Of a stretch of 60,501 nucleotides of DNA, positions 43,086-52,126 are shown in pieces; position 1 is the stretch's first letter; the number at the start of each line of letters is the position of its first letter. The stretch is from a virus: the IMG/VR virus record IMGVR_UViG_3300027996_000034, positions 1 through 60,501 of that record; one strand, given 5' to 3'. A program made the position numbers and the translations under genes. The notes under the pieces were generated by a model. It made no database searches, was not told where the DNA came from, and saw nothing but the letters and a program-made list of their open reading frames with translations.

Positions 43086-44387
43086 TTAGGTTAGTGAATG
43101 AACGATTTCATCCGTTTCGTGGAGTCGCATATAATCGTATGCTATATTGTATTTACATTTGGTATTTTTACCAGTACCTTTTCTTACTTTAAGAATTTTT
43201 AGCCAGTATTCATTATCTAAATGCATTGAACTATCTTGTATAATACCGTACATAAAATCAGCAGTGTGGCCGAGTCCAGCTGATTCTGCGATATTTCCCA
43301 TGTTAATTTCTGATGCATCATAACCACTACGATTAATTTGAGTTGCCGTTATAATTATCCATGCATTTCGACTAGCCATAGCTCTAAGATCTTCTGCTAT
43401 TTGTTTAATCTTCATATATGTATTTTCAGTATTAGGATTTCGTTGATTTGCTAATATGTTTATGTAATCTACAATAACAACTTTTAATTTAATTCCTTTG
43501 GATTCTTCTAAGGTTCGTAAATATGCTTCAAGATCATTTACAGTTGCTTGAGACGTTGGATAGTCTTTTACATAAAGATTTCCAGGTGGAATTATAGATC
43601 CACTAAGAGAAGCGAGTTTCTTTTTTACTTTTGATTCATCTTTTGAAAACGTGATATATTTAGACATTGGGATGTTAAGCATATTAGCACCGATTCTTTG
43701 AACAACATCGCCTTCTGCCATTTCTGCACTAATGAATGCAACATCATAACCATCTTTGATATAATTGACTGCATCATTAGCTAACCATATAGATTTTCCT
43801 ATATTTTGTTCACCTGCATAACATATTAAATTTCCTACTGAATAACCACCATCAGTTCGTTGGTCTATCCATCGATGATTAGATGGTATTTTATTTTCAC
43901 TTGCAATCTTATGTGAAGATGCATCGAAAAAGTTAAGACCTAAAGATTCATCAAATACAATTGAATTACGTTCAACAAAAAGTTGTTTAACTTTAGAAAC
44001 CACTTCATTTATATTTTGTGGTGTAACTTTGACGGTTTTCATATACTCTAAACCATCGATAAAAGTCTTATCTAAATTCTTCCATAATATCCAAGCTTCT
44101 GTAGTTTCTTGAACCCATTCATCGTCATATGATTTTAGATTCTGACTGAATACTAAATCTATTAGTGATTCAGATAATCTATCTTTAAATTTATCTTGTT
44201 TGGTTAAAAGCTTTAATTGCTCTCTTGATGGGGATTCGTTGAATCTGGTATAAAAGGCTTCTGATACCTCAAACATTAACCCTAATTCATCGTTTTCAAA
44301 AAAGTGAGTCTTAATAGACTTAAAATATTTAGGTTTTTCTAATGTATGTAAATAGAATACCTTTTCAAATTCAACAATATCTAACAT
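43086..44387 (-). CDS. gp41: Replicative DNA helicase, DnaB-family (gp41)
   Basis: The 433-residue protein has a helical N-terminal domain (1-130) and a RecA-like C-terminal motor: GNLICYAGEQNIGKSIWLAN (Walker A EQNIGKS, about 191-197), FISAEMAEGDVVQRI, KVVIVDYINIL (Walker B), and ITATQINRSGYD (H3). It is the hexameric 5'-3' helicase at the replication fork. T4 needs gp61 primase alongside; no primase is visible in this window. Confidence 0.93.
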   Translation of the reverse strand: MLDIVEFEKVFYLHTLEKPKYFKSIKTHFFENDELGLMFEVSEAFYTRFNESPSREQLKLLTKQDKFKDRLSESLIDLVFSQNLKSYDDEWVQETTEAWILWKNLDKTFIDGLEYMKTVKVTPQNINEVVSKVKQLFVERNSIVFDESLGLNFFDASSHKIASENKIPSNHRWIDQRTDGGYSVGNLICYAGEQNIGKSIWLANDAVNYIKDGYDVAFISAEMAEGDVVQRIGANMLNIPMSKYITFSKDESKVKKKLASLSGSIIPPGNLYVKDYPTSQATVNDLEAYLRTLEESKGIKLKVVIVDYINILANQRNPNTENTYMKIKQIAEDLRAMASRNAWIIITATQINRSGYDASEINMGNIAESAGLGHTADFMYGIIQDSSMHLDNEYWLKILKVRKGTGKNTKCKYNIAYDYMRLHETDEIVHSLT

Positions 44388-44388
44388 T

Positions 44389-44697
44389 TTATCTTTTATT
44401 TATTTTATGATAGATTGTGTGTTTAGTTTCTTTTATAATTTCAACATCACCGCATTCAATCATTTCTGATAAAATATCATATGCTTTTTTAGGTAGGTTC
44501 TTTTCTTTAATGAGATTATTTGTAAATATAGTATCAGATTCCATAGGTAATCCTCGATTATCATGTATAAATGCCTTTCCTCCTTCTAAATGATACCATT
44601 CGTCTGCCATTGCAAATATATCCTCTTTAGTTGGATAATCTGGTTCATCTCGATATGTGCCGATGATGTATTTTATTTTAAGATTGTTCCTCTTCAT
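44389..44697 (-). CDS. Hypothetical protein (102 aa)
   Basis: Not recognised. A small basic protein with DEPDYPTKEDIFAMADEWYH near the start and a C-terminal helix plus strand (AYDILSEMIECGDVEIIKET) that could be a winged-helix-like fold. It sits between uvsX and gp41 with a 20-nt overlap into uvsX. In T4 a small gene also separates uvsX and gp41. Confidence 0.55.
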   Translation of the reverse strand: MKRNNLKIKYIIGTYRDEPDYPTKEDIFAMADEWYHLEGGKAFIHDNRGLPMESDTIFTNNLIKEKNLPKKAYDILSEMIECGDVEIIKETKHTIYHKINKR

Positions 44698-45892
44698 CTA
44701 TTTCCATTATTGTTTCTAATTCATCTACTAGATTTTCATTATTGACACCATAATTAAATGCCGGTTTAATAACCTTTTCATCTAATTCTCTCAATATATT
44801 TTCAGGGAATGTTGTTTTTGTAAATAATTCAGCAACATTTACCGAATCATCTAAATGTTTAACCACCCATTTCATAGCTTTTGGATTAGCCATAAATGCT
44901 AATTTTCTTCCATCCGCTGCAGTCCAAACCGTTTTTCTAATTTTGTTTTTTGCTTGTTCTGAAATTTTTTGTTTATCTATTGCAGCTTCCGTTATTATAT
45001 TTCCTTTTGCGATTCCACAAGATTCCCATGTTATATAATCATGAAGTCCCATAAATTCATTCATTCCTTTATCAAAATGTATAATGACTTTAACTGGAGT
45101 TGGTTTAGCAAAACGATTTTTGTTCGGAGTCGCTGTCATGATAATTCCAGATTTAACTGCATTTTCTTTTAGTTGGGCCTTTCTTAAAAACAAAATTATA
45201 GATGCAAAATACTCAGGACCGGTTCCACCACCAGCAGTAACGATTGGTATAAATGATTGACCGGAATATGTATGATTTGTAAATATAAACGGAATCTTAC
45301 ATTCCGCTAATTGAGTTCCTAGTATTCTGAATAACGATTTGATGGTTTTTGCTCTAGTCATATCGGCCTTTTCACTGCCTGATAATGCATCATCGATTTC
45401 TTTTTGTGAAGCAAGGTTCCCTAGAGAATCTAAGCTTACTAATATTTTTGGAACTTCGAGACCTTTACGTTTTTGGTCACTTATTATTTTAGTTAAGTTT
45501 GTTATTGATGTTCTAAATTCTTGAACCGTATTACACGGTTCGTATCTAAGTTTTTTTGGATCTATACCAAATCGTTTTATTAATTCTGTATCAACCGCGG
45601 TTTCTGAATCATAAAATATAATTTGATATCCCATTTCAGTAGCCTTTTTAATTGCATTTAATAACACAAATGTTTTTCCAGTACCAGATGGACCAGCAAA
45701 ACATACAGAACGATTGTTTGGAATTCCTCCAAATAATGATCCTGATATACATGCATTTAGTAAATAATTTCCGGTACCGATATATTCATCGATTTTAGAG
45801 AAAACACTTTTGTCCATAACTTCCCCGTGTAGAGATGTTTTTGATAATGATGCATTTAAATCATCAAATGTAAATTCTTTTTCTTTTGCCAT
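44678..45892 (-). CDS. uvsX: RecA/UvsX-like recombinase
   Basis: I choose the ATG at 45892 (MAKEKEFTFDDLN) rather than one 75 nt upstream, because the longer form would run into the preceding gene. The 404-residue protein has Walker A CFAGPSGTGKTFVLLN, Walker B PKILVSLDSLGNL and the L2-like region with FTNHTYSGQS. UvsX forms filaments on ssDNA and catalyses strand exchange that initiates recombination-dependent replication. The acidic C-terminus (MEIDEEEQS) resembles that of UvsX/RecA. Confidence 0.92.
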   Translation of the reverse strand: MAKEKEFTFDDLNASLSKTSLHGEVMDKSVFSKIDEYIGTGNYLLNACISGSLFGGIPNNRSVCFAGPSGTGKTFVLLNAIKKATEMGYQIIFYDSETAVDTELIKRFGIDPKKLRYEPCNTVQEFRTSITNLTKIISDQKRKGLEVPKILVSLDSLGNLASQKEIDDALSGSEKADMTRAKTIKSLFRILGTQLAECKIPFIFTNHTYSGQSFIPIVTAGGGTGPEYFASIILFLRKAQLKENAVKSGIIMTATPNKNRFAKPTPVKVIIHFDKGMNEFMGLHDYITWESCGIAKGNIITEAAIDKQKISEQAKNKIRKTVWTAADGRKLAFMANPKAMKWVVKHLDDSVNVAELFTKTTFPENILRELDEKVIKPAFNYGVNNENLVDELETIMEIDEEEQS

Positions 45893-45893
45893 T

Positions 45894-46166
45894 TTATTTT
45901 TTATTTTTAAGTTCACAATCACAAATTGCGTTGCCTCTATTACACCAACATCCTTTGCTATAAACATACTCGATATTTTCTTCAGTTATGTATCCAGAAT
46001 CTGTTATAAGTTCTTGTTTGGTTACACAAACTGTCTCGAATTTTATTGAGAAGTCTTCAAATTCTTCTAATGCGAGAACCTTCAATTGAATAAAATCTTT
46101 TACAGATTCTGTTCCATTAGTTTGTATTATGATTAATTTCTTTTCTTCGTCTATTGTATATTTCAT
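45894..46166 (-). CDS. Hypothetical protein with C-terminal Cys cluster (90 aa)
   Basis: Not recognised. The first 65 residues look like a small alpha/beta domain (KLIIIQTNGTESVKDFIQLK); the end holds GCWCNRGNAICDCELKNKK, four Cys that could bind zinc. Between the C-terminal polymerase half and uvsX. Confidence 0.5.
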   Translation of the reverse strand: MKYTIDEEKKLIIIQTNGTESVKDFIQLKVLALEEFEDFSIKFETVCVTKQELITDSGYITEENIEYVYSKGCWCNRGNAICDCELKNKK

Positions 46167-46179
46167 GTCTTTATATTTT

Positions 46180-47310
46180 TTAGAATAACGATAATGTATA
46201 CGCTAAGCTTCGGTTTAATCTTGGCATTCCGGATGGAATAACAATTCTATTTAATGGTTCGAGTATAAACATTTCAAATTGTCGTTCAATATCTATTTTT
46301 GGTGCTAATTGATATGGATATTCTCCTGGCAAATAACCAAATACATCACAAAATTGATCATCTGCATAATACCAACGAATTTTATCGCTTGTTTTTACAA
46401 GGTCAAAATTATTTTTTTGTGGTGAATTATTGACTAAATAGTTATGATACGCACCAGCTCGAACATGTATTGGACATCCTTTAGCGAGTTCAAATTCGTT
46501 TGTATCATTTAATACAAATTTATTGTAATCTCCGATTCTTCGATTAGATGATATTTGTTCTATATCGGCTAATTTGAATTGAGTCTTAATATCTTTAAGT
46601 ACTTGAGTTAATTCAGCAACAACATCGTTATCTAATCTATCTTTTGAAAATAGAAATTTTACGATATCAGTTAGTTTATCTCGACAGAAAGCCGGGGTTG
46701 ATGATTGTATAATTTCTAAACCTTTAGTCGATATGTATGTAAGAGGATCATAAGTTTTACCATCCTTCCAAACAATATTTTGAACATATTTCTTTTTTGA
46801 AACCCATATTGCATTATTTGCTATCGTCTCAAGTTCAAAATCTAAGAAGTTTTCAGAATTATAAGAATTTGCATAATCAGAAAGTACTTTTTTAATATAG
46901 TCTGCTAATCGATGTTTGTTAATTTGTAAAATGAAGTCTGTTATTTCGCCATCCCATTTACAAGATTCCATAACCTCTTCGAATACGATATATCCTGAAT
47001 CCGTATCTGTATATTTCCATACATGTCGTTTGAGCGGCTTAACCTCACTTAATCCCATTGTTTTATGAAGTGCAAAATCTTTATGCCAAAATTCTTTGAA
47101 GTATTTTTCAACACAACGTTCAGTATATTTTATTGCATCTTGGCCTTGAAGAGTTACTGTTTCAGCGATTACTGTGCTTCTAAAATGGAACCAGTCATTT
47201 GCAAATGCTCCATAAATAGAATTAATGCACAACTTTATAGCTTCTTGTAAGTTGAAACATCTAAGGCTTTCCTTTTCTAGACTCTGTATTTTAAGTTCTT
47301 TTTCAGTCAT
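46180..47310 (-). CDS. gp43B: DNA polymerase, family B, C-terminal part of split gp43 (fingers/palm/thumb)
   Basis: The 376-residue protein starts at the fingers helix: NLQEAIKLCINSIYGAFAN (Pol motif B, K-x3-N-S-x-Y-G) and has YTDTDSGYIVF (motif C, catalytic Asp pair) and a thumb, ending NRSLAYTLSLF, which resembles the clamp-binding tail of T4 gp43. Exonuclease and Pol motif A are missing; they are on 52127-53509. The first residues (TEKELKIQSLEKES) are a charged helix that could pair with the last helix of the other half. It follows the sliding clamp gene directly. Confidence 0.9.
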   Translation of the reverse strand: MTEKELKIQSLEKESLRCFNLQEAIKLCINSIYGAFANDWFHFRSTVIAETVTLQGQDAIKYTERCVEKYFKEFWHKDFALHKTMGLSEVKPLKRHVWKYTDTDSGYIVFEEVMESCKWDGEITDFILQINKHRLADYIKKVLSDYANSYNSENFLDFELETIANNAIWVSKKKYVQNIVWKDGKTYDPLTYISTKGLEIIQSSTPAFCRDKLTDIVKFLFSKDRLDNDVVAELTQVLKDIKTQFKLADIEQISSNRRIGDYNKFVLNDTNEFELAKGCPIHVRAGAYHNYLVNNSPQKNNFDLVKTSDKIRWYYADDQFCDVFGYLPGEYPYQLAPKIDIERQFEMFILEPLNRIVIPSGMPRLNRSLAYTLSLF

Positions 47311-47311
47311 A

Positions 47312-48052
47312 CTAAGCTTTGATTGCTAAATTTAATGCAATTTTAGTGCTTGAGTCAACTGAATCCATTACGAGTTTATTTTGACATACTGAAATTTCAT
47401 ATGATTCTTTATCAATTCTAGAAAAGAATGATTTGAAAAGGTTAATTTCTGGATGGTCTGATTCGCTAGAATCATCTACAACAATATCATATGTATCACC
47501 AGCAATATGAACACCTTTATTATCTGAATATATCTTGAACAATTCATTTTTATCTAATGTTATTAGATTATTTAGTTTTGTTAGTAATTCATTTGAAAGG
47601 TGGAAGTTAAAAACTTCACCATCGGTTCCGAATGCTGCATCTATTTGAACGTCAGACATTGTGGTAAACCCTAAAGAAACATCCGCACAATGCAAAGTTA
47701 TTTGTAATGATTGGTCATTAATAACCATTTTCTCTGCAAAAAACTCTCCGGCATCTTCATAATAATGTAGTTCTCCACATAATTGGTGAGGATCAAAATA
47801 CTTTAAGCAATCTATTAATTTCTGACCACCAAAAAATGATATTTTAATGTTAGGAATTTCCTTTTCATCGAATTCAAATACGGAGTCTGTTGGTATCTGA
47901 GTAACTTTCGCAACATCTTTAGATGGAATGAACGAGTTAGAATATAATCGATCTCCAGATAAGTTTAAATAAATAGCTGAATCCATTAACAGCAATTTCT
48001 TAACCATAGTTGATAATGGTCCTGGATGAATTTTTGAAATAGTTAAATGCAT
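47312..48052 (-). CDS. gp45: Sliding clamp (gp45-like processivity factor)
   Basis: The 246-residue protein has the size (T4 gp45 is 228) and repeated strand-helix layout of trimeric phage clamps, e.g. KKLLLMDSAIYLNLSGDRLY, ITLHCADVSLGFTTMSD, FNFHLSNELLTKLNNLITLD, KGVHIAGDTYDIVVDD. It is located before the polymerase C-terminal half and is transcribed from its own TTGAAA-class promoter. It tethers the polymerase and, in T4, also activates late transcription through gp55/gp33. Confidence 0.8.
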   Translation of the reverse strand: MHLTISKIHPGPLSTMVKKLLLMDSAIYLNLSGDRLYSNSFIPSKDVAKVTQIPTDSVFEFDEKEIPNIKISFFGGQKLIDCLKYFDPHQLCGELHYYEDAGEFFAEKMVINDQSLQITLHCADVSLGFTTMSDVQIDAAFGTDGEVFNFHLSNELLTKLNNLITLDKNELFKIYSDNKGVHIAGDTYDIVVDDSSESDHPEINLFKSFFSRIDKESYEISVCQNKLVMDSVDSSTKIALNLAIKA

Positions 48053-48064
48053 ATGTTTTTATTT

Positions 48065-48095
48065 ATTATATGCATTTATTCGAAAGAAGTTTCAA
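48065..48095 (-). promoter_or_regulatory. Promoter, TTGAAA-N19-TATAAT (sliding clamp)
   Basis: TATAAT (48065-48070), 19-bp spacer, TTGAAA (48090-48095); ends 13 bp before the clamp start. Identical over 32 bp (48065-48096) to the promoter at 50226-50257. Confidence 0.75.
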
Positions 48096-48096
48096 A
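48065..48096 (-). repeat. 32-bp direct repeat, copy 1
   Basis: Identical to 50226-50257 at all 32 positions. The two copies are 2161 bp apart and bracket the U32 and DAHP synthase/chorismate mutase genes exactly. Confidence 0.85.
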
Positions 48097-48098
48097 AG

Positions 48099-49118
48099 TT
48101 ATTCACTCTGAATTTTCAACGATGCTTTATGGATTGACTCATACATTGATTCAACCAATTCTTCAGTTAAGCCATGTTCTTTACCTTGTGCTATTCGACT
48201 TGTAAGGATTTGATTCCATCGATTCATCTGTAAAGGTAAGATGTTGTTATCTGATTTGTATGTTCCAATTTGTTTAGCAACTTGCATTCTTTCTGAAAGT
48301 GTACTTATCAATAATGAATCTAACTCATCGACTTTTCTTCTGTAGGGTGCAAGACCATCATCTTCAACTTCATGTTTTCCAAATTTTAATCCATCAACAA
48401 GGAATCTATATTGAGTTGGTGTTATTTGTTGTTCAGCATCAGTTATTGCATCTTCTGGATTTGAATGAACCTCAACCATCATACCATCAGCACCGAAATT
48501 TATTCCGCGTTGCGTGACGTGTTGAATTAACATTGGATTTCCAGCAATATGTGAAGGATCAATTAACATAGGAATGTTAGGCATCTTTCTTTTGAATGCA
48601 ACTGGAACGTGCCATCCAGGCATATTTCTATATTTTGTTTTTTCGAATGTTGAGAAACCTCTGTGAATTGCACCGATGTTTTTAACGCCTTTTGCCTGTA
48701 ACCTTTCAATTGCACCAATCCAAAGTGATAAGTCAGGATTCATTGGGTTCTTTACATAAATTGGAATGTCAGTACCTTCAAGTTCTTCAGCTATAGCTTG
48801 CATACTAAATGGATTTCCACTTGTTCTAGCACCAATCCATAACATATCAACTCCATGTCCAATAGCTAATTTTATATGAGCTGGTTCTGCAACTTCACAA
48901 CAGATTTTGAATCCGAATTTTTCTTTGACATCTTGAAGCCATTTTAAAGCATCTTCACCATGTCCTTCGAATGCACCTGGATTAGTTCTCGGTTTCCATA
49001 CTCCTGCTCGGAAATAATCTATTTTGATATTTTGTTTCGATAACCCAAGAGCAACTTTCATAAGTTGCTCTTTAGATTCAGCTGAACAAGGTCCAGCAAT
49101 ATGTGTGAATTCTGTCAT
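48099..49118 (-). CDS. Bifunctional DAHP synthase / chorismate mutase
   Basis: Residues about 1-255 are a DAHP synthase of the KdsA-related class: IAGPCSAES, RAGVWKPRTNPGAFEGHG, CEVAEP, LWIGARTSGNPF, YVKNPM, GAIHRGFS, DPSHIAGNP. Residues about 262-339 are an AroQ chorismate mutase (YRRKVDELDSLLISTLSERM, GTYKSDN, NRW, IHKASLKIQ), retaining the substrate-binding Arg, Lys, Arg and Gln positions. This fusion is characteristic of Bacteroidetes. It makes DAHP (first shikimate step) and converts chorismate to prephenate. It overlaps the upstream U32 gene by 1 nt and is probably translationally coupled. It is unusual in a phage. Confidence 0.93.
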   Translation of the reverse strand: MTEFTHIAGPCSAESKEQLMKVALGLSKQNIKIDYFRAGVWKPRTNPGAFEGHGEDALKWLQDVKEKFGFKICCEVAEPAHIKLAIGHGVDMLWIGARTSGNPFSMQAIAEELEGTDIPIYVKNPMNPDLSLWIGAIERLQAKGVKNIGAIHRGFSTFEKTKYRNMPGWHVPVAFKRKMPNIPMLIDPSHIAGNPMLIQHVTQRGINFGADGMMVEVHSNPEDAITDAEQQITPTQYRFLVDGLKFGKHEVEDDGLAPYRRKVDELDSLLISTLSERMQVAKQIGTYKSDNNILPLQMNRWNQILTSRIAQGKEHGLTEELVESMYESIHKASLKIQSE

Positions 49119-50179
49119 TACGCTTTAGGTTTTAAGTAAGATTCTAATCTGTTTTCTAAGAATGCGTATTCAAAGTCAAGATCTTTCATTTCAGGATTTT
49201 CATATTCTTTAATAAAGTCAGTTCCATATCCAGCGATATCAATATCATATTTAGGATCCATGAAACTTGTTTTACCTTTTGCAACTCTAGCGATGTTTTT
49301 AACATCAGCCCATAGTTCAAGTAAATTACCTTCGAACTTTTGAGATAAGTAAGTTTCAACAATCCATAAGATGTAAGGTGTTGGATGTGTTCTTCCTGTT
49401 ACTTTGAATTTTTTGATTCCATGAACTTCATTATAGTAAGCCATAGATTGTGGAGCAATAAATCTTGAACGAGTCCATTCAACAGGATTTCCAATGTTTC
49501 TTATTTGTGTACAGATACCCATTGGATATCTTTTGAATTTAGAAGCATCTTTATCAGTTTTACATTGAGCATGTTCGTTGTAACATTGAACTCGATCAGC
49601 ACAATCAGTAATACAATATTCATTAGCAAGTAATTCAGTTTCGATTCCTAATGCATCGCCTTCTTTTTTCAAAAGAGCTAAGGATTCGAAGTTACGATTT
49701 AATGCAACATCCAAACAAACTTTATTGATGTTTGGGTTTCTTCGTTTTAATTCTCTTAATTGATAAGGAGTATTTGCACGATAAATTGTAGAGATCTCAA
49801 CTGGAATATCAGAATATTCAGCAATTATTTCCATTGACAAAGGATGTGCTACTGTTAATCTTCCAATTCCAATTCGTTTAAGATATGCTAGAGTTTCTTT
49901 GACATGTTCAATATCAATTTTAGCTTTATCAACGATTGGAGTATTGTCTGTGTAGTTAACGAGAATTCCTGCTTCATTGTAATCTTTTACTGATTGTTCG
50001 AAAGATTCTAGTGAAACATCTGGAACTCTAAAGTCAGGACGAGCAGATCCAAAGATTTTGATTTTTCTGATAGAGCCGTATACTTCATGTACTTGGACTT
50101 CAGAATATTTTTCGTTCAATTCCTTAAATTTTGAAGGAAGAACTGGATCATAGTTTGATCCGACCATTAGTTCGATCAT
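49118..50179 (-). CDS. U32 peptidase-family Fe-S protein (TrhP/RlhA/UbiU-like)
   Basis: The 353-residue protein has a TIM-barrel N-terminal part (RLTVAHPLSMEII, VEISTIYRANTPYQL, KVCLDVALNRNF) and Cys189, 193, 199, 206 (ANEYCITDCADRVQCYNEH region) plus Cys223, fitting the [4Fe-4S] site of U32 proteins. It ends with FIAPQSMAYYNEVHG, KFKVTGRTHPTPYI and FEGNLLELW. Characterised members hydroxylate tRNA (TrhP), 23S rRNA (RlhA) or ubiquinone precursors (UbiU/V), the RNA enzymes using prephenate as hydroxyl donor. It is the first gene after a strong promoter, coupled to the DAHP synthase/chorismate mutase. The substrate is inferred only. Confidence 0.8.
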   Translation of the reverse strand: MIELMVGSNYDPVLPSKFKELNEKYSEVQVHEVYGSIRKIKIFGSARPDFRVPDVSLESFEQSVKDYNEAGILVNYTDNTPIVDKAKIDIEHVKETLAYLKRIGIGRLTVAHPLSMEIIAEYSDIPVEISTIYRANTPYQLRELKRRNPNINKVCLDVALNRNFESLALLKKEGDALGIETELLANEYCITDCADRVQCYNEHAQCKTDKDASKFKRYPMGICTQIRNIGNPVEWTRSRFIAPQSMAYYNEVHGIKKFKVTGRTHPTPYILWIVETYLSQKFEGNLLELWADVKNIARVAKGKTSFMDPKYDIDIAGYGTDFIKEYENPEMKDLDFEYAFLENRLESYLKPKA

Positions 50180-50225
50180 AGATATTATTTTAAGTGTTAA
50201 AGAGTTATTTTAAAAACTTATAATG

Positions 50226-50256
50226 ATTATATGCATTTATTCGAAAGAAGTTTCAA
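50226..50256 (-). promoter_or_regulatory. Promoter, TTGAAA-N19-TATAAT (U32 / DAHP synthase operon)
   Basis: TATAAT (50226-50231), 19-bp spacer, TTGAAA (50251-50256). It lies 47 bp upstream of the U32 start and just after the ribonucleotide reductase stop. Confidence 0.75.
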
Positions 50257-50257
50257 A
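50226..50257 (-). repeat. 32-bp direct repeat, copy 2
   Basis: See 48065-48096. Both copies contain a full promoter, so loss or gain of the intervening two genes would leave one intact promoter in place. Confidence 0.85.
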
Positions 50258-50260
50258 GTT

Positions 50261-52123
50261 TTAATTGATTTCGCATGCTCCTCCAGCACAAGCCAATTCT
50301 CCAGAAAGATTAGTATTATCATCGATTTCTACTATATCTTCAAGATCAACTTGCTTTAATGATTCCAACATATGTTCATAAACATCCTTAGTAATATCTT
50401 CAAACGGTGTTTGTTTATATTCAGCACCATCATATGGTAGAACTGATAAACCGTTATAATATTCTCGGTTATTCCACATCCATTCTCCAATTTCTGGCCA
50501 TTCTTCCCATTTTAATGAAATTGTTGCAGAGACATTATGTGTATTAGAACCTTTTCTATGTCCAGATTTTACCCATTCTTTTGATATCTTTTTAACTCGT
50601 TCTAATAAGTCTATTGGCTTTTCTGTTCTAAGAATAGAACCTGCAGGTGCTTTTTGTGGAACTTCTATTACCGCGGTATCCAATGGTCTATAATAATCAT
50701 CTTCTACTAATGTCGGATGTTGATTTGCAAGGTAATGATATATTGATTCATTTTTACCAACACGCAGTCGTCTAATATAATAATCGTTATGCCATGCATG
50801 TATTCCAGAAGATGTTCCTAAAGTTAAAGATGTTGTTCCGGCCGGTTTCACGGTTGTGCACCTTGCTGCGGAATTAATTCCAATAAGTTTAGCCACTCTA
50901 GCATTTTCTCTTTTTACTTTATCTGCAGCTTGTTTAAGATCATATTTTAAAACAACCCCACTACCAATACCGGTCATAGATACACCTATTAATGCTTCCC
51001 TTTCTGTGGTATCGTTCCATATTTCTCGAAGATAATGAAAGTCAGTATAACCTGCTTGAAGCGTTCCTATAAATGCGGCTGCTTTTACTCGTTCATTTAA
51101 ATCTTCCTGCGATTCAATATCACTTGCATTAACTTCGCAAAGATTGCAAAATTGATAAGGTCTTAGAGCGATTTCACAGCATGGGTTGGTTCCCCAATCT
51201 TTGTCGTTATTGAAATAAATTCCAGGCTCACCGGATCCGCTATATTGTACACGTTCCCATAATTCCATAAAGAATTCTTTTGTGATTTTATGTCTCATTA
51301 AACATGCAGAATTGTTTGCTCTTGCTCGTTGGCCGTTTAATTCCCACCAGTCACCAGCTTTACATTGGATCATTTGTAAATCATCCGCGCTAAATAAACT
51401 AATAAGTGCAGCCCTTCGAATTCCACCAGCTAAAACCGCATCAGCAATATGACAAACAATATCGTGAGTTTCGATTGTTGTAAGTTGATCTCCATCAATT
51501 TTAGATTCAAGTAATCCTTTAATTTTAACTAAACATTCTTTTAACGGTTGTGGGCCAGGAGCTTTGCCGCCTGAAGTTACAAGTTGTGCACCTTTAGGTC
51601 TAATATCTGAATAATCAAAACTAATTCTAGATGATCGTCTATCACCTAAATATGATTTCATTAAAACTTTTATTGCATCAGCCCATCCTTCAATAGAATC
51701 GCCGATTAAAAACCTCCGTTGTCTTTTAGAATATGGTTTGTTTATTTGTGGTAATTTTATTACATGATGTTTCTGAACAGAATATCCAACACCAGTTCCA
51801 CCTAATAATAAGAACATTGTCTCGCTAAACGAATCAACACTATCTATTGGTAGATAAGCACAGTTATAAACTCGATTCGGTGATATTTCAATAGGTTTGC
51901 CACCGAATTGAAGACTTCTCATTGATGGCAAAACTTTTTTATCATATACAAATTTATAGTTCTCTTCTATCTGTTCAGTTAAATCCGGATACCGCTTTAT
52001 ATGCATTTTTTTATTTCTAGTAACTAATTCTTCCCACGTTTCACGTCGATTAAGTTCTGTCAAATATTTTGCATATTTCATATGTACCGTGATGTCTGAT
52101 AAAATCTGATTAGATATCTCCAT
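50261..52123 (-). CDS. nrdJ: Adenosylcobalamin-dependent ribonucleotide reductase (class II)
   Basis: The 620-residue protein resembles monomeric class II ribonucleoside-triphosphate reductases: RETWEELVTRN, YNCAYLPIDS, LLGGTGVGYSVQKHHV, NNSACL, then the active-site block NPCCEIALRPYQFCNLCEVN, PAGTTSLTLGTSSGIH, and a C-terminal redox pair CAGGACEIN. It reduces ribonucleotides to deoxyribonucleotides with a B12 radical and needs no second subunit. It is shorter than the Lactobacillus enzyme (739). It lies between the two DNA polymerase halves. Confidence 0.92.
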   Translation of the reverse strand: MEISNQILSDITVHMKYAKYLTELNRRETWEELVTRNKKMHIKRYPDLTEQIEENYKFVYDKKVLPSMRSLQFGGKPIEISPNRVYNCAYLPIDSVDSFSETMFLLLGGTGVGYSVQKHHVIKLPQINKPYSKRQRRFLIGDSIEGWADAIKVLMKSYLGDRRSSRISFDYSDIRPKGAQLVTSGGKAPGPQPLKECLVKIKGLLESKIDGDQLTTIETHDIVCHIADAVLAGGIRRAALISLFSADDLQMIQCKAGDWWELNGQRARANNSACLMRHKITKEFFMELWERVQYSGSGEPGIYFNNDKDWGTNPCCEIALRPYQFCNLCEVNASDIESQEDLNERVKAAAFIGTLQAGYTDFHYLREIWNDTTEREALIGVSMTGIGSGVVLKYDLKQAADKVKRENARVAKLIGINSAARCTTVKPAGTTSLTLGTSSGIHAWHNDYYIRRLRVGKNESIYHYLANQHPTLVEDDYYRPLDTAVIEVPQKAPAGSILRTEKPIDLLERVKKISKEWVKSGHRKGSNTHNVSATISLKWEEWPEIGEWMWNNREYYNGLSVLPYDGAEYKQTPFEDITKDVYEHMLESLKQVDLEDIVEIDDNTNLSGELACAGGACEIN

Positions 52124-52126
52124 AGT

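Noticed and set aside
47312-52123. Intein or homing endonuclease splitting the polymerase
   Set aside because: No LAGLIDADG, GIY-YIG or HNH motif and no intein splice-site residues seen in the genes between the two halves; both halves have their own start and stop.
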